Shown here: one piece after another, positions 31,901 to 44,134 of the stretch
How the letters are laid out: each line of letters starts with the position of its first letter
Position numbering within the stretch: the first letter of the stretch is position 1
Assembly (NCBI GenBank): GCA_022495005.1
Contig: JAGYXB010000096.1
Span: 682,001 to 746,000 of the forward strand
Origin: Rhyacophila brunnea
Lineage: Eukaryota; Arthropoda; Insecta; Trichoptera; Rhyacophilidae
DNA: 64,000 nt
Direction of reading: 5' to 3'
Notes under the pieces: generated by a model
What the model was told of the DNA's origin: nothing
The model's database searches: none
The model's input: the letters and a program-made list of their open reading frames with translations, nothing else
Translations under genes and position numbers: made by a program

Positions 31901-34900
31901 ATATTGTGATTTTATTTATAATAATATGTGTGACTGATTTCTATATCATGATTATTCTACATAATAAGACTTAAACACAATTAAACACAAATTAACACAT
32001 ATAAGTAACTATAAGTATTTACAAATTACTGCAGGCAGGTGCAGGTATTCATACTTATTAATTTTTGGTCAGAAAAGAAACTATAGATTTAGTCATGAAT
32101 TATTAGCCCTTTACAAATACCTACCCTTCATGTTATCGTGTTAATATGTAATATCTAACTCTGCGCAGATGTATTGAATTTCACGTTATGTTTCCTTCAC
32201 TTTACTGCTAAATAACTGTGTGATTCAAACCCCTACAAAAACCCTTCTCCATTCTAATCCCAAAAGTAAGGACTCCTTAACCATCCTCACATTGGATCCT
32301 GCTAAAACTTGTCAGTACACACAATGAAAAAAGCGACCTGCAGTGCAAGAACCAGTAGAGAACGACTGATATAAATTTCCAACGAAGATTCCAGTATAGA
32401 TTCTTTTGAACAAGATTAAATGTTATCTATTGAATGTTTTGCTGAACTAATAGGACAATATCATCCGGGAAATGTCCTGCTCGAAGAACATTCATGTCCT
32501 TTCTGTAATAAGCACATCGTAGGATTACGAAAGGTGATCCACAGTCAACGCCATGATTCACTCTGACAGAGACACACAAAAGTCAGTTGCCAAAACTGTC
32601 AATTGAAGAAAATAAAAGCCTTACTCTATTAATCAGCTGCTGTATTTCCATGGCCATGGTTTCGAACATGTCATCAGCGCTAAGCAGTGGAACGGCCTCG
32701 GCCTGTAGACTTCCGCTCGCCCCTCCTGCTCCGAGCTTGCTAAACGCCACGAGCTTCACGTCGATGTCATTTTCTAGATTCCTCGCCTGCTTCCGTAAAT
32801 CTACAAAAAATATTAACAAAAAATTAGTTGATGCAAGGAAATGGCTTTTACAAAAAAAAAATTTTATTCCGGCGCCTGTGATTGTCTTGTTTGTTTCTGT
32901 CATCGATAGGTTGAACTCGAATCATGTTTATTATTGGTAATAAATGTATTTTTTTTATTGTTTGATATTGCATAAACTGGTATGATATACTTAAATTCAT
33001 TGCAAAGAATTTTGACTATAAATAGAAGGATTCTTATATGTTATTCCTGTTGTAACATTTATTATTTAGCAAACGCATGAAGCATGGTTAAATTGGTAAA
33101 CACTACTGACATGGCATTTTCTTGTTCACATAATATAGTTGCCATTTTTTATGTTCATTGTGATCACTTACTCAAGTGCAGTTATTAATGGTTTTAGACA
33201 GTTTTTCAACTAGATAACAATGCCCAAGTGTAGTATTATTGGCTGCTTATCTACTCATCCTGACGGATTGTCTTTTTATACGACATTCAAATTAGCAAAT
33301 AAATGTAAAAATGTGAAGTTCTCTGCAAATAAACCTGCAATGCAAAGTCATTTGTTGCTAACTTTATCAGTGGGCCAGTGCTCCTTTTTTTTGCTTTTAT
33401 TCCATACATTTAGGCCAGGGGTTCACAAACTTTTTCATCAAAGGGACAATTTTGAAATCAAAAATATTTGGCGGGCCACCGTAAATATTTTCTGTTTTTA
33501 AAAAACATAAAGCAAAAAAATAAAAATATTTCATGTGTAAACATATTTTTAACTAAATATACTTACATTATTATTACACTTATTCATATACTAAAAAATA
33601 TTTTAATTTTTTCATTGTGATTTGTGCAATTTTTGTTTGAAACTAAATCCTGAAATCTAGCCTCTAATTTTGTGGTGTGAATACGCAAAACAGATGCAAT
33701 ATGGTTGTCTGTTAATTTTGATCTTAGTCTGATTTATTAATGTTCATTGTAGAAAATGTTTTTCACAAATATAGGTACTTCCAAATAAAGAAACCATTTC
33801 ATGGGCATGTTTAACTATATTCGGATATTTTTTTTTTTTTTTTTTTTTCCGACCATGTCCGATCCTAATAGGATCATATGGGCCTCCACAGAGTAGAGGT
33901 TTGTATTAACAGATTTTGTTTTTTTACAAGAAATGGATGTCTGCCACTTGCTCAACCTATTCGGTCCATACCCTGATTCACACACAAATTGAAAAACAAT
34001 ATGTGTACTTGCCAGACCCAGGATTCGAACCTGGGACCCACGGCTTTATAGTCCAACGCTTATGCCGCGCAGTCCTGTGTAGATAAGATAAGATACGATA
34101 AGATGCTTTTGCTTCCACGTTATCTGGCAAATCTATTAATTCAAACTGAATATTTACGGGAACAGCGCCCGGGTTACATGAAAAGCCAGAGGATATTTAA
34201 TTTTTAATATGAAGAATAAAAAAACAGATTTAACATAAATTGGGACATAATTGGCCCGCGGGACACACTTCGTGAACCCCTGCTTCAGGATCTATCTCTA
34301 TAGAAGAGGGTTTTTAACTTCTTTCAGTATATCTTATTACTTAATTGGGTTTGAGTTGAGAGGTTATCCATTGTAACTAATTTAATCAGTGGACAAGTGG
34401 TCCTATTTTTGCTTTGATTTCATACATTTAGGATACATTTCTATCAAGGGGGGTTTCCACATCTTTGGGTCTTTGTTATTTCTACATTTGAAAAATATGA
34501 GGTATGGGTTATTTTTCAAGGTTTTTTTGAAGATATGGAGTACTGCATCTTTTCCAAGATGTTTTTTTATGTGGTTATTATAAAACTTTTTTGATTATCT
34601 CCACAACTGATATAGAAAACATATTATTTTTCTATGTATTGTTTATAGTTCTCGCTATAATCATGTTAGTCTATGTCCTATGGTATTTTACCAATCCTCC
34701 CCAATGGAAGTTTTCTATTTTCAAATTTAATACGTAGCGACGTATGCCTCAATGAATACTAAATAGCCATATAATTTATATAGAAAGTTGGTAGATTTTT
34801 ACGATTATCCGAGATTGCTTTTAATTACCCTGTATTATTTCGATAGATACTATTTTCGAAAAAAATACTGACTGCAAATAAATCATCACGCTGTGTATTG

Positions 34901-35131
34901 CTTCAAATAGAGGACACACAGTTTCTTATTATTGAGGACGTCAAACATGACACTTGGAAGTCTTCATAACAATATTAATGGCAGCTTAGGAATTTTGAAA
35001 CAATTCATATAATTTCCCGTGAAGGTATAAACGATATCATTTCGATTCCAGCTTCTGAATAAACTGATAACGGCTTCCTATATAATTATAATTTAATTAC
35101 CTTCCCAACCGGCCGACCCGCCACTCGCCAT
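28914..35131 (-). CDS. GOSR1: Golgi SNAP receptor complex member 1 (GS28/Gos28), 227 aa, 6 exons
   Basis: A Qb-SNARE of the cis-Golgi that works in ER-to-Golgi and intra-Golgi vesicle fusion. Minus-strand exons: 35101-35131, 32625-32800, 31413-31502, 30988-31136, 29839-29955, 28914-29034; all introns are GT-AG, phases match, and the frame ends TGA at 28914-28916. Family landmarks in order: WEDLRKQARNLENDIDVKLV at the start, MFETMAMEIQQLI (helical N-terminal domain), LHTRQRHREILQDYQQEFRK, RREREDLLRG, then the SNARE motif VDEQINIAMETREHLASQRH with the expected zero-layer Gln in SQR, FKRLQTRFNDMSNRFP, and a C-terminal membrane anchor (about residues 208-225, IIGGVVGVCTFLLLLYAFH). Length matches the family (vertebrate about 250 aa). 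The gene is head to head with ZAD gene 2. Introns contain SINEs, a hAT-type remnant and an orphan zinc-finger fragment. No lesion is seen. Confidence 0.96.
30236..30450 (-). repeat. SINE family A, diverged copy
   Basis: The antisense order CTCCGACCC..., GCATCCACAGAGTGTAGATT, TTGACAAGATTTTGTTTTTT, AACTTATTAGGTCTATATTC, ACATTGAAAAACAACGTG and GAAATTCAAAC corresponds to the 25567-25812 copy with many substitutions. It lies in intron 4 of GOSR1. Confidence 0.6.
32420..32566 (+). pseudogene. Orphan C2H2 zinc-finger fragment
   Basis: A 48-aa plus-strand ORF contains EHSCPFCNKHIVGLRKVIHS followed by QRH, a C-x2-C-x11-H-x3-H finger. The same frame upstream (from about 32325) is protein-like but has stops, one immediately before the ATG. 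It lies in GOSR1 intron 2 on the opposite strand, with no obvious splice partners. It is probably a relic of a zinc-finger gene or retrocopy; it could also be an unrecognised exon. Confidence 0.3.
33416..34281. mobile_element. hAT-type non-autonomous element with SINE insertion
   Basis: The ends CAGGGGTTCACAAACTTTTT and (inverted) CACACTTCGTGAACCCCTG are typical hAT termini, and both carry an adjacent GGCGGGCCACC / TTGGCCCGCGGG block. A SINE A (33829-34077) sits inside. Flanking octamers ATTTAGGC and CTTCAGGA agree only partly, so the target duplication has decayed or is uncertain. It lies in GOSR1 intron 1. Confidence 0.65.
33829..34077 (-). repeat. tRNA-derived SINE, family A, full length
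   Basis: Nearly identical to the copy at 25567-25812: poly(T) start, CGACCATGTCCGATCCTAAT, GATCATATGGGCCTCCACAG, ACCCAGGATTCGAACCTGGG, ACCCACGGCTTTATAGTCC. Read on the minus strand these are the A-rich tail back to the tRNA-like head. Confidence 0.8.
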
Positions 35132-35546
35132 TTTTTGGATTTCTGAACAATTTTATTTTGACAATCAACTTTGCTTATCTTCGTTTTCAATCAGTTTATG
35201 GCTACTATGTGCGAGACTGATTTTGCTATATGACCTGCTAAAATGATAATTTATTAAGATATTATTTTCATTTAAAGGTTTACATAATAATTAATAGATG
35301 ATAAAATAATAATATTTCGATTAAAATACCTAACCATATTTTTATGAGAATGGAAAAATTATGTTTTTGTTGCCAAACCTCAATAAATAATTGCTTGTTT
35401 GACAGTTTGTTTCCATAGACAATAACCGTAAATGTCAATGTCACTTTTGACATTTCAAAAAGCATAATAATAATATTATCAAATAATAATACAAACTCAT
35501 ATAGTGGTATTATTAAAACGAACCGGTATTAAATGAATGCATTAAA
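35132..35546. promoter_or_regulatory. Bidirectional upstream region of GOSR1 and ZAD gene 2
   Basis: Only 415 bp separate the two start codons, which point outward. The 5' leaders and both promoters must lie here unless there are unseen upstream exons. No TATA box or clear transposon is visible. The shared-promoter role is inferred. Confidence 0.5.
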
Positions 35547-38500
35547 ATGGCAACTGTCAATCCGTATGATCATCTGATTACATTATATAAATTAATAATA
35601 TTTTCACAAAAGTAAGTCTTATTATTATTGAGTAATTAAGTAGGTACCAGGTTTTATACGACTTATTATTGAAAACTGTTTATAAAACTAATTTTAAAAT
35701 TCCTTTTAGAAAACCTGTAGCGAATGCAACGATTAAAGAAACAAGGGTCAAGGATACAGTATCCCCAAAAGTGAATCCAAAAAAGATTGTTAAAACTGAT
35801 GCCATTCCAGGGACTTGTATAGTGTGCCAACAAGAAACCAGTTTGAAAAGTTTGCACACAAAGTATTTATGCAATGGAGAATCTGAAAGTTATTCACAGA
35901 TGCTGCTTTCATGCTACAATATACAGGTTAACTGACAATTTTAATTAATAGCTGGTGTACAAACGTAACATCAACCGGGGTCAAACCGATGTTGGATTTC
36001 TTCCACTTCCTACAGTAGATAGGTTATCGCTGCCACATAAAACTAATTTAGTTAGGGCGCCTCCAAGAATCTTTGTCTTCTTGCATCATTCCAGGTCAAA
36101 TAATCAACATCCCGTAGCTCTGCCATATACACTCTATAGACAGTATTTGGTGGCCTTCCAGGAGGCTGGAATCCGGTTGGCTAGTTGACAAGCAAGCCAG
36201 GTTGAAGTTCTCTTCTGGCATCCGCTGCACGTGGCCGAGCCAGGCTGCTTGGTGCGTTCTCTTATCTCCCCGTTTGTTGTGTTGTACATAATGTGTTTTG
36301 TGTTTAAACACAGTTCAAATAATGTCCCAGCAACGAAAAACATTGTCAGTTCATGAGAAAAAGAACATTCTCAACGTAAATGTACATATTGACAACGTAT
36401 ACCTACCTACTTCAAACCAAATTGTATGATTTTTTCAATAAAAAATAAATAAATTTTTTACAAATTAATAATTCTTGCCGTTTACATTGTTTTTGTCAGT
36501 TCTGTCAAAAATGTGAAATCGGGGTTTTACATTTTAAATTTTAAAAATTCAATAAAAAATAACAGTATCAATTTCTTTTTATTCAAGTTGGTGAGTGTAC
36601 CGGCAAATGAAGACTTACAAATATGTGAGGCATGCATAGATCGTTTGCAAGATGCTTTTAATTTTCGGAAACAAGTGGAATCTGCATATAAACTATTACA
36701 TAATTCAGGTATAATCAAAATGTATGAGTTATATTTCAAATTCTTCTTTATCCTTTTATGCCATTTGAATTCCCCGTCTGTCATTGCCTTAGACAGGGAC
36801 CTCAAACCAGTGTCTGAGATTTAAGATTATTTAACTTAAGCAATTAACATAATAAACATTAAAAATAGTTATAACTAGGACACCAAAATTAAAATCGGGA
36901 CTAACACTGACACCATCCATAAATCAAGTTAGTAGTGTTCCGCGTATTACGACGACTATCCGCTTGCAACTGACGGCAACAGCTGGTGGTAATTCGTGCT
37001 ACATTATGTGTACTTTATCTCATGTTATTACCTCTACAGTGGTACCCCCCACTTTCTCTCTTTTCATATATAAACTCTACACAACTTTCGCGGACTCCGT
37101 GTGGTTTTGCACACCCACCAGCCGTTGAGTGGAGTTGCGGCAACTAGCCGTCGTAAAGATCGGAGGCTCATACATTGATTTAAATTACTAAAATGGTTGC
37201 CATAATAGCAGTGAATTAGTGAGGTGAGGTAAAGCGACCATGTCTACACCGAACTCTCCATTGTCGATCTCGGTGATTTGAAAAAAATCAAATCGACACA
37301 GTCTATTTTTCTTCATGCTGTATATAATACATTTACTTACTATATTTACATATTTTACGCTGATAAAGTTGCAGGCGATCGCTAGTTAAAAATATAAATG
37401 ATGTTTTATTAAAATTTCTCAGGAAGTCGTCAAAATGGACTGCAAATGAAAAGTCAGCCGAAAAGTGCAATTATTATTAATGATGTAGAAAAAAATTCCA
37501 TCGATATTTTGCTACAAAGTCAACTTAATAATTCTAGTGACAATCTGTACGACGATGACGATGAGATTCATAATGATGATTGGTTTTTTGATCAGCATGA
37601 GTCACTTGTTGACGATGATTCAGACTTGAAATTACAAAACAAGCCGGAGGAGATGGTTATACCAGAATTGGATCGTTTTGCAACGGTGTGTCCGATTTGC
37701 AATGAAAGATTTTCATTGTTCCGCGGACTGACAAAACATTATCTCGTGCATTTTTCAAGTTTCCTCTGCGACTTTTGCGGAGCTGGCTTCACTAAAAAGA
37801 AAAATCTTGACAGGCATCTGGAGATGCATGCCGGCAAAAGATACAATTGTAAATTATGCAAGAAACATTACGCGGACTCAGCCGCGTTGGTGCAGCACGT
37901 GGCATTGTGCCACACGGGTATTGAACCTTATCGATGCTCTGTGTGCGGGGAGAGGTTCAAGCAAATTGAGTCAAGGAACAAGCACACTGCTGAAGCGCAC
38001 GGGATAGCTGCTAAGGTCTACAGCTGTCCCAAGTGTCCTAGGACATTTAAGCGGTCCTGTATGTTGTCACAACATGTGCGAAGGGACCATTTGAAGATCA
38101 GAAACCACAGTTGTTCGACGTGTGGAGCGAAATTTTTCAGTAGAATAGAACTCAATCATCACATGCCGAGACATACAGGTTAGTCATAAAGATGCGTCAA
38201 GTCAGGCTTGAAACTATTGTCATCGCAAACATCTTATACGCAACTTGGTTACCACTTAAACCCCCCTCCCGGGTCAAGTAAATTTATCACTAGGCCGCTT
38301 TCTGTGGGTTCTCTGCCGTAAGAAAGTAGCAATTGAGCACAATAATAACATACGGCAATTGACCAATAACGTTGTAGGCATCCCGGCATATTGCATTGCA
38401 CAATATTCAATAATCTTTTTCGAAATGTGCAAATGAGTCGCGTAGAGTCATAACCTACATTTTGCAATTTTGTCATTTTTTTAGTTAAATATACCAAGTG

Positions 38501-40192
38501 ATTCTTAAGGCATTCTATATAAAGAAAAATAGTTGGCTATCAAAAGTCACTCCATGTGAAAATCGTTGACAAAGTTGCCTGTTGGTGTCATAACTCACAT
38601 TTTTCAATGAATACTGTGAGTTCTGTCATCAAGGCCTCTCTAACCAATCAGGGAGTTCAATTGCTCATAGTGTGCTGTGTGTCTGCAGCCTTAGGAGTAT
38701 TATATATATTTAAAAAAAAATAATGTAAATCGACTCCACTCGACTCACTCATTAATTAATATTCAAGGGAGTTCAATACTTTTCTTCTAATTACAAAAAA
38801 TAGTGCTCTGGTGGTTTTTTTGCGAATATCTCAAAACTTGATTTTTGGAATATGTGAGTTATGACTCTAGGCAACTCAAATATATACCCAATAATTACTG
38901 CTTTTTGCCAAATGTTAGAAGGTTTTCTTTCCTCTCCAAAGAAGTTTATTTTCCCATGAATTTGCTGATCATGTACGAGTGATTGGAAAAGAGACTGATT
39001 AAAATCCGTCACTAAAATGCCATAGTCAAATCTTTATAGCATATCATTAGCCGAAACAAATATACCATCTCTGGTTCATGTCGAGGGCATCTTTAAATAA
39101 TAAAATACTATAGGTGCTATCACTCCCCTCCATTTTGGTATGTGAAAATTTCTCAACTGTCACTTTGTGTTTTTTTTTCGTCTGGATTCGGGATGGAAGG
39201 TGGATAATTATGACACCGGAATTGTGATGGAAGCGGCGAGTTTATTTACGTTTATTATATATGGTTACAGTTTTTAATAATTTAATTTTACGGAGGGCGA
39301 AATGTACGCGTTCGCGATTTTGCTGCTTGTCGCGATCTCTGCGCGCCATCTTGTGATTTTTTTCCAACGAACCGTCGTCGAAAAGAAAGCGACGTTGCAA
39401 ATCTCCAACGGTTATATTTATGGCATTGTTGCCAGCAGATATTCAACATTATTTATTTTCGTAATCAGCGCTTTATTATTTGTTGGCTTTGATACCGATT
39501 CGGGCGTCTCCAGATACACAAAGACATCCCCAAATGGGGACCATACGGGGGTGTCACAGTGCTTTTTAATAATATAGAACCTATTTTTTATGTCCATAAA
39601 ATATTATATTCCTATTCTATGCCTCACGATATTACTATGGCAGTATCTGACAGATTTTTAACAGTACACATTGAATATAGAGCGAAGCTCTTACTAAAAT
39701 CGCTTTAATGTCGATAATTTGTCGCTTAGTATTTCATAATTATTCAAACAGATGTCACTGTGTGTTTATTTTTTTAGATTATGTAAATCAATCGACAGTG
39801 GCTAATAATTTGAGTTTAAAGTAGTAAGTAGATAACTCGCGAAATTTGTATGTAATGCCTGTCGATCACGGCTGAAGGCATAGAACCAGTTGAATAATCG
39901 TGTTCACAAAGTGACTAGCGAAGCTGTGGGGACTATAATTAAACCTTTTTCCAAACAAACTGGAAATCATTTGAAATTATAGTTGATCTTCTTTCTGTTT
40001 TTTTTAGGTATCAAAGAATATGGATGTAATGTCTGTGGCAAATCTTATGCAAGGAAGAAGACTTTAACGGAGCATCTTAAAATTCACGCAGATTTACGGG
40101 CCCACGTTTGTGAACACTGTGGACAGGCTTTTATTCAAAAATGCAGTCTCAAGGGACACTTGAAGACCCATCATACAAAAATATCAACATGA
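35547..40192 (+). CDS. ZAD-C2H2 zinc-finger protein, 447 aa, 5 exons
   Basis: Exons: 35547-35611, 35710-35926, 36588-36708, 37423-38178, 40008-40192; GT-AG introns with phases 2, 0, 1, 1; stop TGA at 40190-40192. The ATG at 35547 (MATVNPYDHL) was chosen because its exon splices in phase; an alternative would start in exon 2 at 35669 without splicing. The ZAD covers about residues 56-130 with pairs CIVC (C58, C61) and CEAC (C107, C110), split by a phase-0 intron. An acidic linker (around DDDDEIHNDD) follows, possibly an activation surface. Eight C2H2 fingers run from residue 224 to the end, six in exon 4 and two in exon 5; the third has an H-x4-H ending. Expected to be a nuclear DNA-binding regulator; target unknown. 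The last intron (38179-40007) holds a dispersed repeat and a 91-aa ORF. Confidence 0.88.
36050..36262 (-). repeat. Dispersed repeat, probably antisense LINE 3' end
   Basis: TTGCATCATTCCAGGTCAAA, CCATATACACTCTATAGACA, GGCCTTCCAGGAGGCTGGAA and TTGAAGTTCTCTTC recur in the same order at 60090-60330. The minus strand reads AAWLGHVQRMPEENF, like the ORF2 tail of several LINE clades. It lies in intron 2 of ZAD gene 2. Confidence 0.45.
39302..39577 (+). other. 91-aa ORF in intron of ZAD gene 2, unrecognised
   Basis: The ORF starts MYAFAILLLVAISARHLVIF and has two hydrophobic stretches. The surrounding 39180-39570 is somewhat more GC-rich than the intron. It has no recognised family and is more likely a fragment of a mobile element than a gene. 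Confidence 0.2.
39634..39893 (+). repeat. Dispersed repeat family F2, copy 2
   Basis: Reverse complement of 19151-19425: GCAGTATCTGACAG, GAGCGAAGCTCTTACTAAAA, CAAACAGATGTCACTGTGTG, AATCAATCGACAGTGGCTA, ATAACTCGCGAAA and GAAGGCATAGAACCAGTT. It lies in the last intron of ZAD gene 2. Confidence 0.7.
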
Positions 40193-40268
40193 TTTAAAAA
40201 AAAAAAAAAAAAACCTATGTTACTATGTTTGTTTTTACTAATGATACTTGATGTACCATGTTACACAC

Positions 40269-40650
40269 CAGTGGCGTACAGTGGGGGTAGACTATGGAGA
40301 TCTGACATAAAGTGTGCACACTAAACTTTGTCAGTCATACTTATTTGTTTTCATTGAACTAAGAATACAAATTGCAGATGGTATTGGTTTGTTTTAAAAA
40401 TTCAATTAAACCCTGCCTAAAGCAAACCATAATAGATATTAGACGAAAAATATTCTTATATCTATAAAATATTTCTTATCTATTATGGGTTTTTTTTAAT
40501 GGTTTGGTGAGGCAGGGTTTAATCGAATTTTAAAAACTATCTGCAATTTGTATTCTTAGTACCTACAATGAAAACTAATAAGTATGACTGAAGCTTAGTG
40601 GGCACTATTTATGTCGGATCTCCACAGCCTACCTCCACCCTTTGCCACTG
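40269..40650. mobile_element. Foldback MITE F1, complete reference copy
   Basis: A 382-bp element whose halves are inverted copies throughout. It starts CAGTGGCGTACAGTGGGGGT, passes ATAAAGTGTGCACACTAAAC, TTGTTTTCATTGAACTAAGA and TTCAATTAAACCCTGCC to a centre at about 40460-40480, and returns to CAGCCTACCTCCACCCTTTG and CCACTG. Such a perfect foldback could form a long hairpin RNA. It lies 76 bp past the stop codon of ZAD gene 2. Confidence 0.8.
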
Positions 40651-41007
40651 ATACATACTATGATCATGCATAAGGTTTCCAATATTATTTATATACACAA
40701 TAAATTACAAAATCTTTTTTTTATAAAAACTTTATTTCATAAAATTTTTATAAGGAATGTCTATTGCCCGATCCATTAGGTTCTTGTTTTGGACAGGCCA
40801 GATCTTATGACGATTGGACCGAATAACCTAACCTGGCCGCGAGGCAAGGTGCGAACCCTAAGTGAGTTCTGGTGTCACAATAAAAAATAATAAAACAATG
40901 TTTTAAGGTTTTTAAGGTTTTTAATTGCATTGTCAAGTAATTGAGAAGGTTAGTATAAAACATTAAAAATGCAAGACCCCTTTGTGGTAAAATTACAATA
41001 TAATTAT

Positions 41008-41195
41008 TAATACTATCGACCAAAGGTGCTTGCTGGAATTTGAATTTAAATTGTAATGGATTTAAGTTTTGTACTATTCCATTTTAGTCGTTTTTGCGAC
41101 CCTGGTACCTGAAGATGCCGAAAGGCGAAACCTGTGTCGCAAAAAACGACTCAAATGGAATAGTACAAAACTTAAATCCATTAGAATTCTAATAT
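41008..41195. repeat. Palindromic repeat family C, long form
   Basis: The outer arms TAATGGATTTAAGTTTTGTA and TACAAAACTTAAATCCATTA enclose an inner stem AGTCGTTTTTGCGAC / GTCGCAAAAAACGACT around CTGGTACCTGAAGATGCCGA. The inner stem is missing from the short copy at 27972-28055. Confidence 0.75.
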
Positions 41196-41630
41196 AATTA
41201 TTGGGATCTCTAATAAAATTAAAATTGATAAAAAGGCTTCATAAAACAAATTCAAAATAATTCCGTTGACATCATGAAAGATGCGGTACAAAGTAATATT
41301 GTAAGTATATATTTTTGATATACATATTTAAATGTCTGGTAAATTGTTATAATATCGGTATAAATAATGAAGTTGTTCCAAAAAACTAAAACAATAATAA
41401 GCAACCCCTCTCCTCTATTGTCAAAATGCAAATAGCCCCAATCGGGCCTCGCGCTAATTGCTAGGACCGACCCTGACTTTCGGATTAAACTTACCTACAT
41501 TAAAAGGACAAAATAATTATTTTGGCTAAATTATATTAGATTTAACCCGTATCCATGACTTCAAAGAGGGTTGCTCTTACAATTTTTGCCACTATGGAAT
41601 ATTATATATAAGTAATAATATTATATAGCA

Positions 41631-42205
41631 ATGTTTCTTAACCTTTTTACATCCACAGACCACAAAAAATATTGACATTGGAATAAAATTATAAATATTT
41701 ATATAAATACTATTTTTGAAACAATTATCGAAATATAATACAACCCCACTTCAAATGCTGGGTTTCTAGGTAAGTACCTAACTATTTTTGAACTGCAGAA
41801 AATTTTTGCGGCCCACCCAAAGGGAAAAATTGGTAAGTACGAATTGTGCATTGGACTCTAAGGCCACAATGCTCCCATTAAATAACTTATAAGTACTTAC
41901 ATATAAGTATAATCTTTGTTTTGTAAACATAGGTAATTAATTTATGATGAATAAAAAATTTTACAAAAAAAAAACAATTAAATAAGTAGATAGATAAGTA
42001 CTTAACTTAATAATATAAGGTACGGTTTTTCTTATTTCTAGTTATGTGTTATTTTTGATTTTTTTTGTTTAAAAATAAGTTGAATTGACATTAACCAAAG
42101 AGATTGAAGACTTAACTGACTTTTCATTTACCTATCCTCTTTGGCCCCGAAATGTTTGCTAAAGAAAAAATGGTCCGCGGCCTAAAAGAAGTTGGACAGC
42201 GCTGA
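41631..42205. mobile_element. hAT-type remnant
   Basis: CAATGTTTCTTAACCTTTTT at the left and AAAAGAAGTTGGACAGCGCT at the right form weak inverted ends of hAT style, with CCACAGACC near the left and GGTCCGCGGCC near the right. No transposase is left. Confidence 0.45.
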
Positions 42206-43836
42206 GTTACAACAATGTTTATTACAAAGAGATTGAAAGACATAGAAATAGACATAGATAGAAAGAAAGGAGTCCAATCTCTTTGGTTTATTACTTATTT
42301 CATCATTAAATTATACAAACCAAAACACGTCTAGATAAATTTGAAAGCAATAAAATTATACCTACGTAATATTATAATAATAGGTATCTACTTATCATAA
42401 AACAATACTGACTATACTACATGGTTGAGTATCACCATATTGTTATACACACACAAGCAGTGATTTATGAGTATGGCAATGAATCTAACATGGTTTGTTC
42501 CCACAAGCGTTATAAATGGTTGATAACTGGTCAACGCATGCGCAATAAATAAACCAAAATATATTTGGGATTGGACGTTCCCTTTTCATTTCCACAAGCA
42601 TTCATTGGTTTCCAGTGGTCAGAAATCGTTTGATTTGACAAATGAACCAATTTTTTCCTCTTTTGACTTAAAAAATCAATAAGAGATTGTCTACGGTTGT
42701 CAAACAGTACATAATTTAAAAACGATATTCATGTATTATTTTTTGTAGGTACTTATTAGGTATCTTGACATTGCGTTAAATATAGATATTTTAATATTAA
42801 TTGCAAGATAACGAGAAATCGGGATACTAAATACAACAGTTTATAAATCTTGAGATGTTCGTATTAATATGTTAACCGTCTATACAATAAGCGTTCACAT
42901 TCTTTTGTGTCATTAGATTAGATGCACCTATTATACTTTGGGAATCTACACGTATTTCTTTCTATAATATTCTCACCATTGAACCGATTCTAATCGACTG
43001 AATAGTAGACTGTCGAGCATAAATCGTAAAAAAGAACGTAAATCGAACAGAAAACGGTCAGGTTTTATTTTTAACTGATTCCTGAAGTAAGACGTTTAGA
43101 TTCCAATTGATTTAATAGGTAAATCAACCTCTTTGAGGTACAGCCAATTTTTCTCCATTTTTGTTCGTTTGTCGTATAAGTCGTAAAGTCACATTTATTA
43201 GACGGTAATAAAATTAAATTTATGTTTTTTCGTAGACAACGCGCGAGTGGAGAACTACAAGGTTCTAAGTGTTTGTCCTTGGAGAAACAAAAGTAACAAT
43301 GAGGCAGCTTAGAATACTTCTTCTTTGTTGGGTTTGTTTTTTCAAGGACGAACACTTAGAACCTTGTAGTATTAGGCTCACGAACGATCTACAATAAAGG
43401 TAGCATTTTTATTAATGTTTCGTGTTCGGTTTCCAACCGAACGTCAAATGCCTTATCCAAGGGGTAAAATTTTCATATTTACTTATATTATTTATAACCA
43501 GGGCTCGAAATGACCGGAGCGCCGTTTCAGTACATATAATCCCCATAAATTATCGCTCCGTCTCGTGGGAAAATTAATTTGACCGTTTGAGCTTGATAGG
43601 CCATATAACAAAAAATTAAACACCATTTTTTTGAAAATACACAAAAAATTAGATAATTATGTTAATATTTTCGAAAAATTATCAAGCGCTCCGGTTCGTA
43701 AAATTTTTCATTTCGAGCGCTGATATTCTTACGTAATAAAGTCGGCTGTGGTGTAGCAGATTTACCTACCAAAGATAACTTTACGTGTTGACCGGCAGTT
43801 CAACCTGCTACTCAACCCGCCGTGACAGACAGATTA
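42206..43836. other. No gene recognised; contains a hairpin repeat
   Basis: Short ORFs only. A hairpin lies at 43251-43364, listed separately. A stretch around 43500-43720 has CCGGAGCGCC and GCGCTCCGG in inverted orientation, which may be the ends of another small MITE. Confidence 0.4.
43251..43364. repeat. Inverted repeat with about 33-bp arms
   Basis: The left arm ACTACAAGGTTCTAAGTGTT / TGTCCTTGGAG is mirrored by TTCAAGGACGAACACTTAGA / ACCTTGTAGT, with a loop of about 45 bases. The word AGAACCTTGTAGTATTAGGC also occurs once at about 27520, so it belongs to a dispersed family. Confidence 0.6.
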
Positions 43837-44134
43837 TTAGCTATACCTTGACAACTGGTTTGCTTGGTTTGCTTTTGCGGGAACAAACCACTTATTCGAA
43901 ATGTTTTCAATGTTTTCATGTTTTGTGAAATAATGTATTAAAATACGGCGAAATGTGAAATGTAAATTGATTTTATTCCCGTGCGTGTAAACCCACGACT
44001 GTATTGTAATTGTGAAAAATATTATGTTTACCATGCATATTAATCCCCTACCGATCGTTCTACAAAAGACGTAACAGTAATTAATTTTGTTGAGAAGAAA
44101 CAAGGACAAAAACAAAATACTACTCCGTTTCAAA

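Noticed and set aside
33220..33501. ORF starting MPKCSIIGC, reminiscent of a THAP domain
   Set aside because: Only the first few residues fit. The rest runs into the hAT-type remnant, and the required C...C...H zinc ligands are not in place.
35669..35935. Unspliced start for ZAD gene 2 at 35669
   Set aside because: A donor at 35612 and an acceptor ending at 35709 join an upstream ATG in phase and give a start beside the divergent GOSR1 promoter. The unspliced version would translate the intron end.
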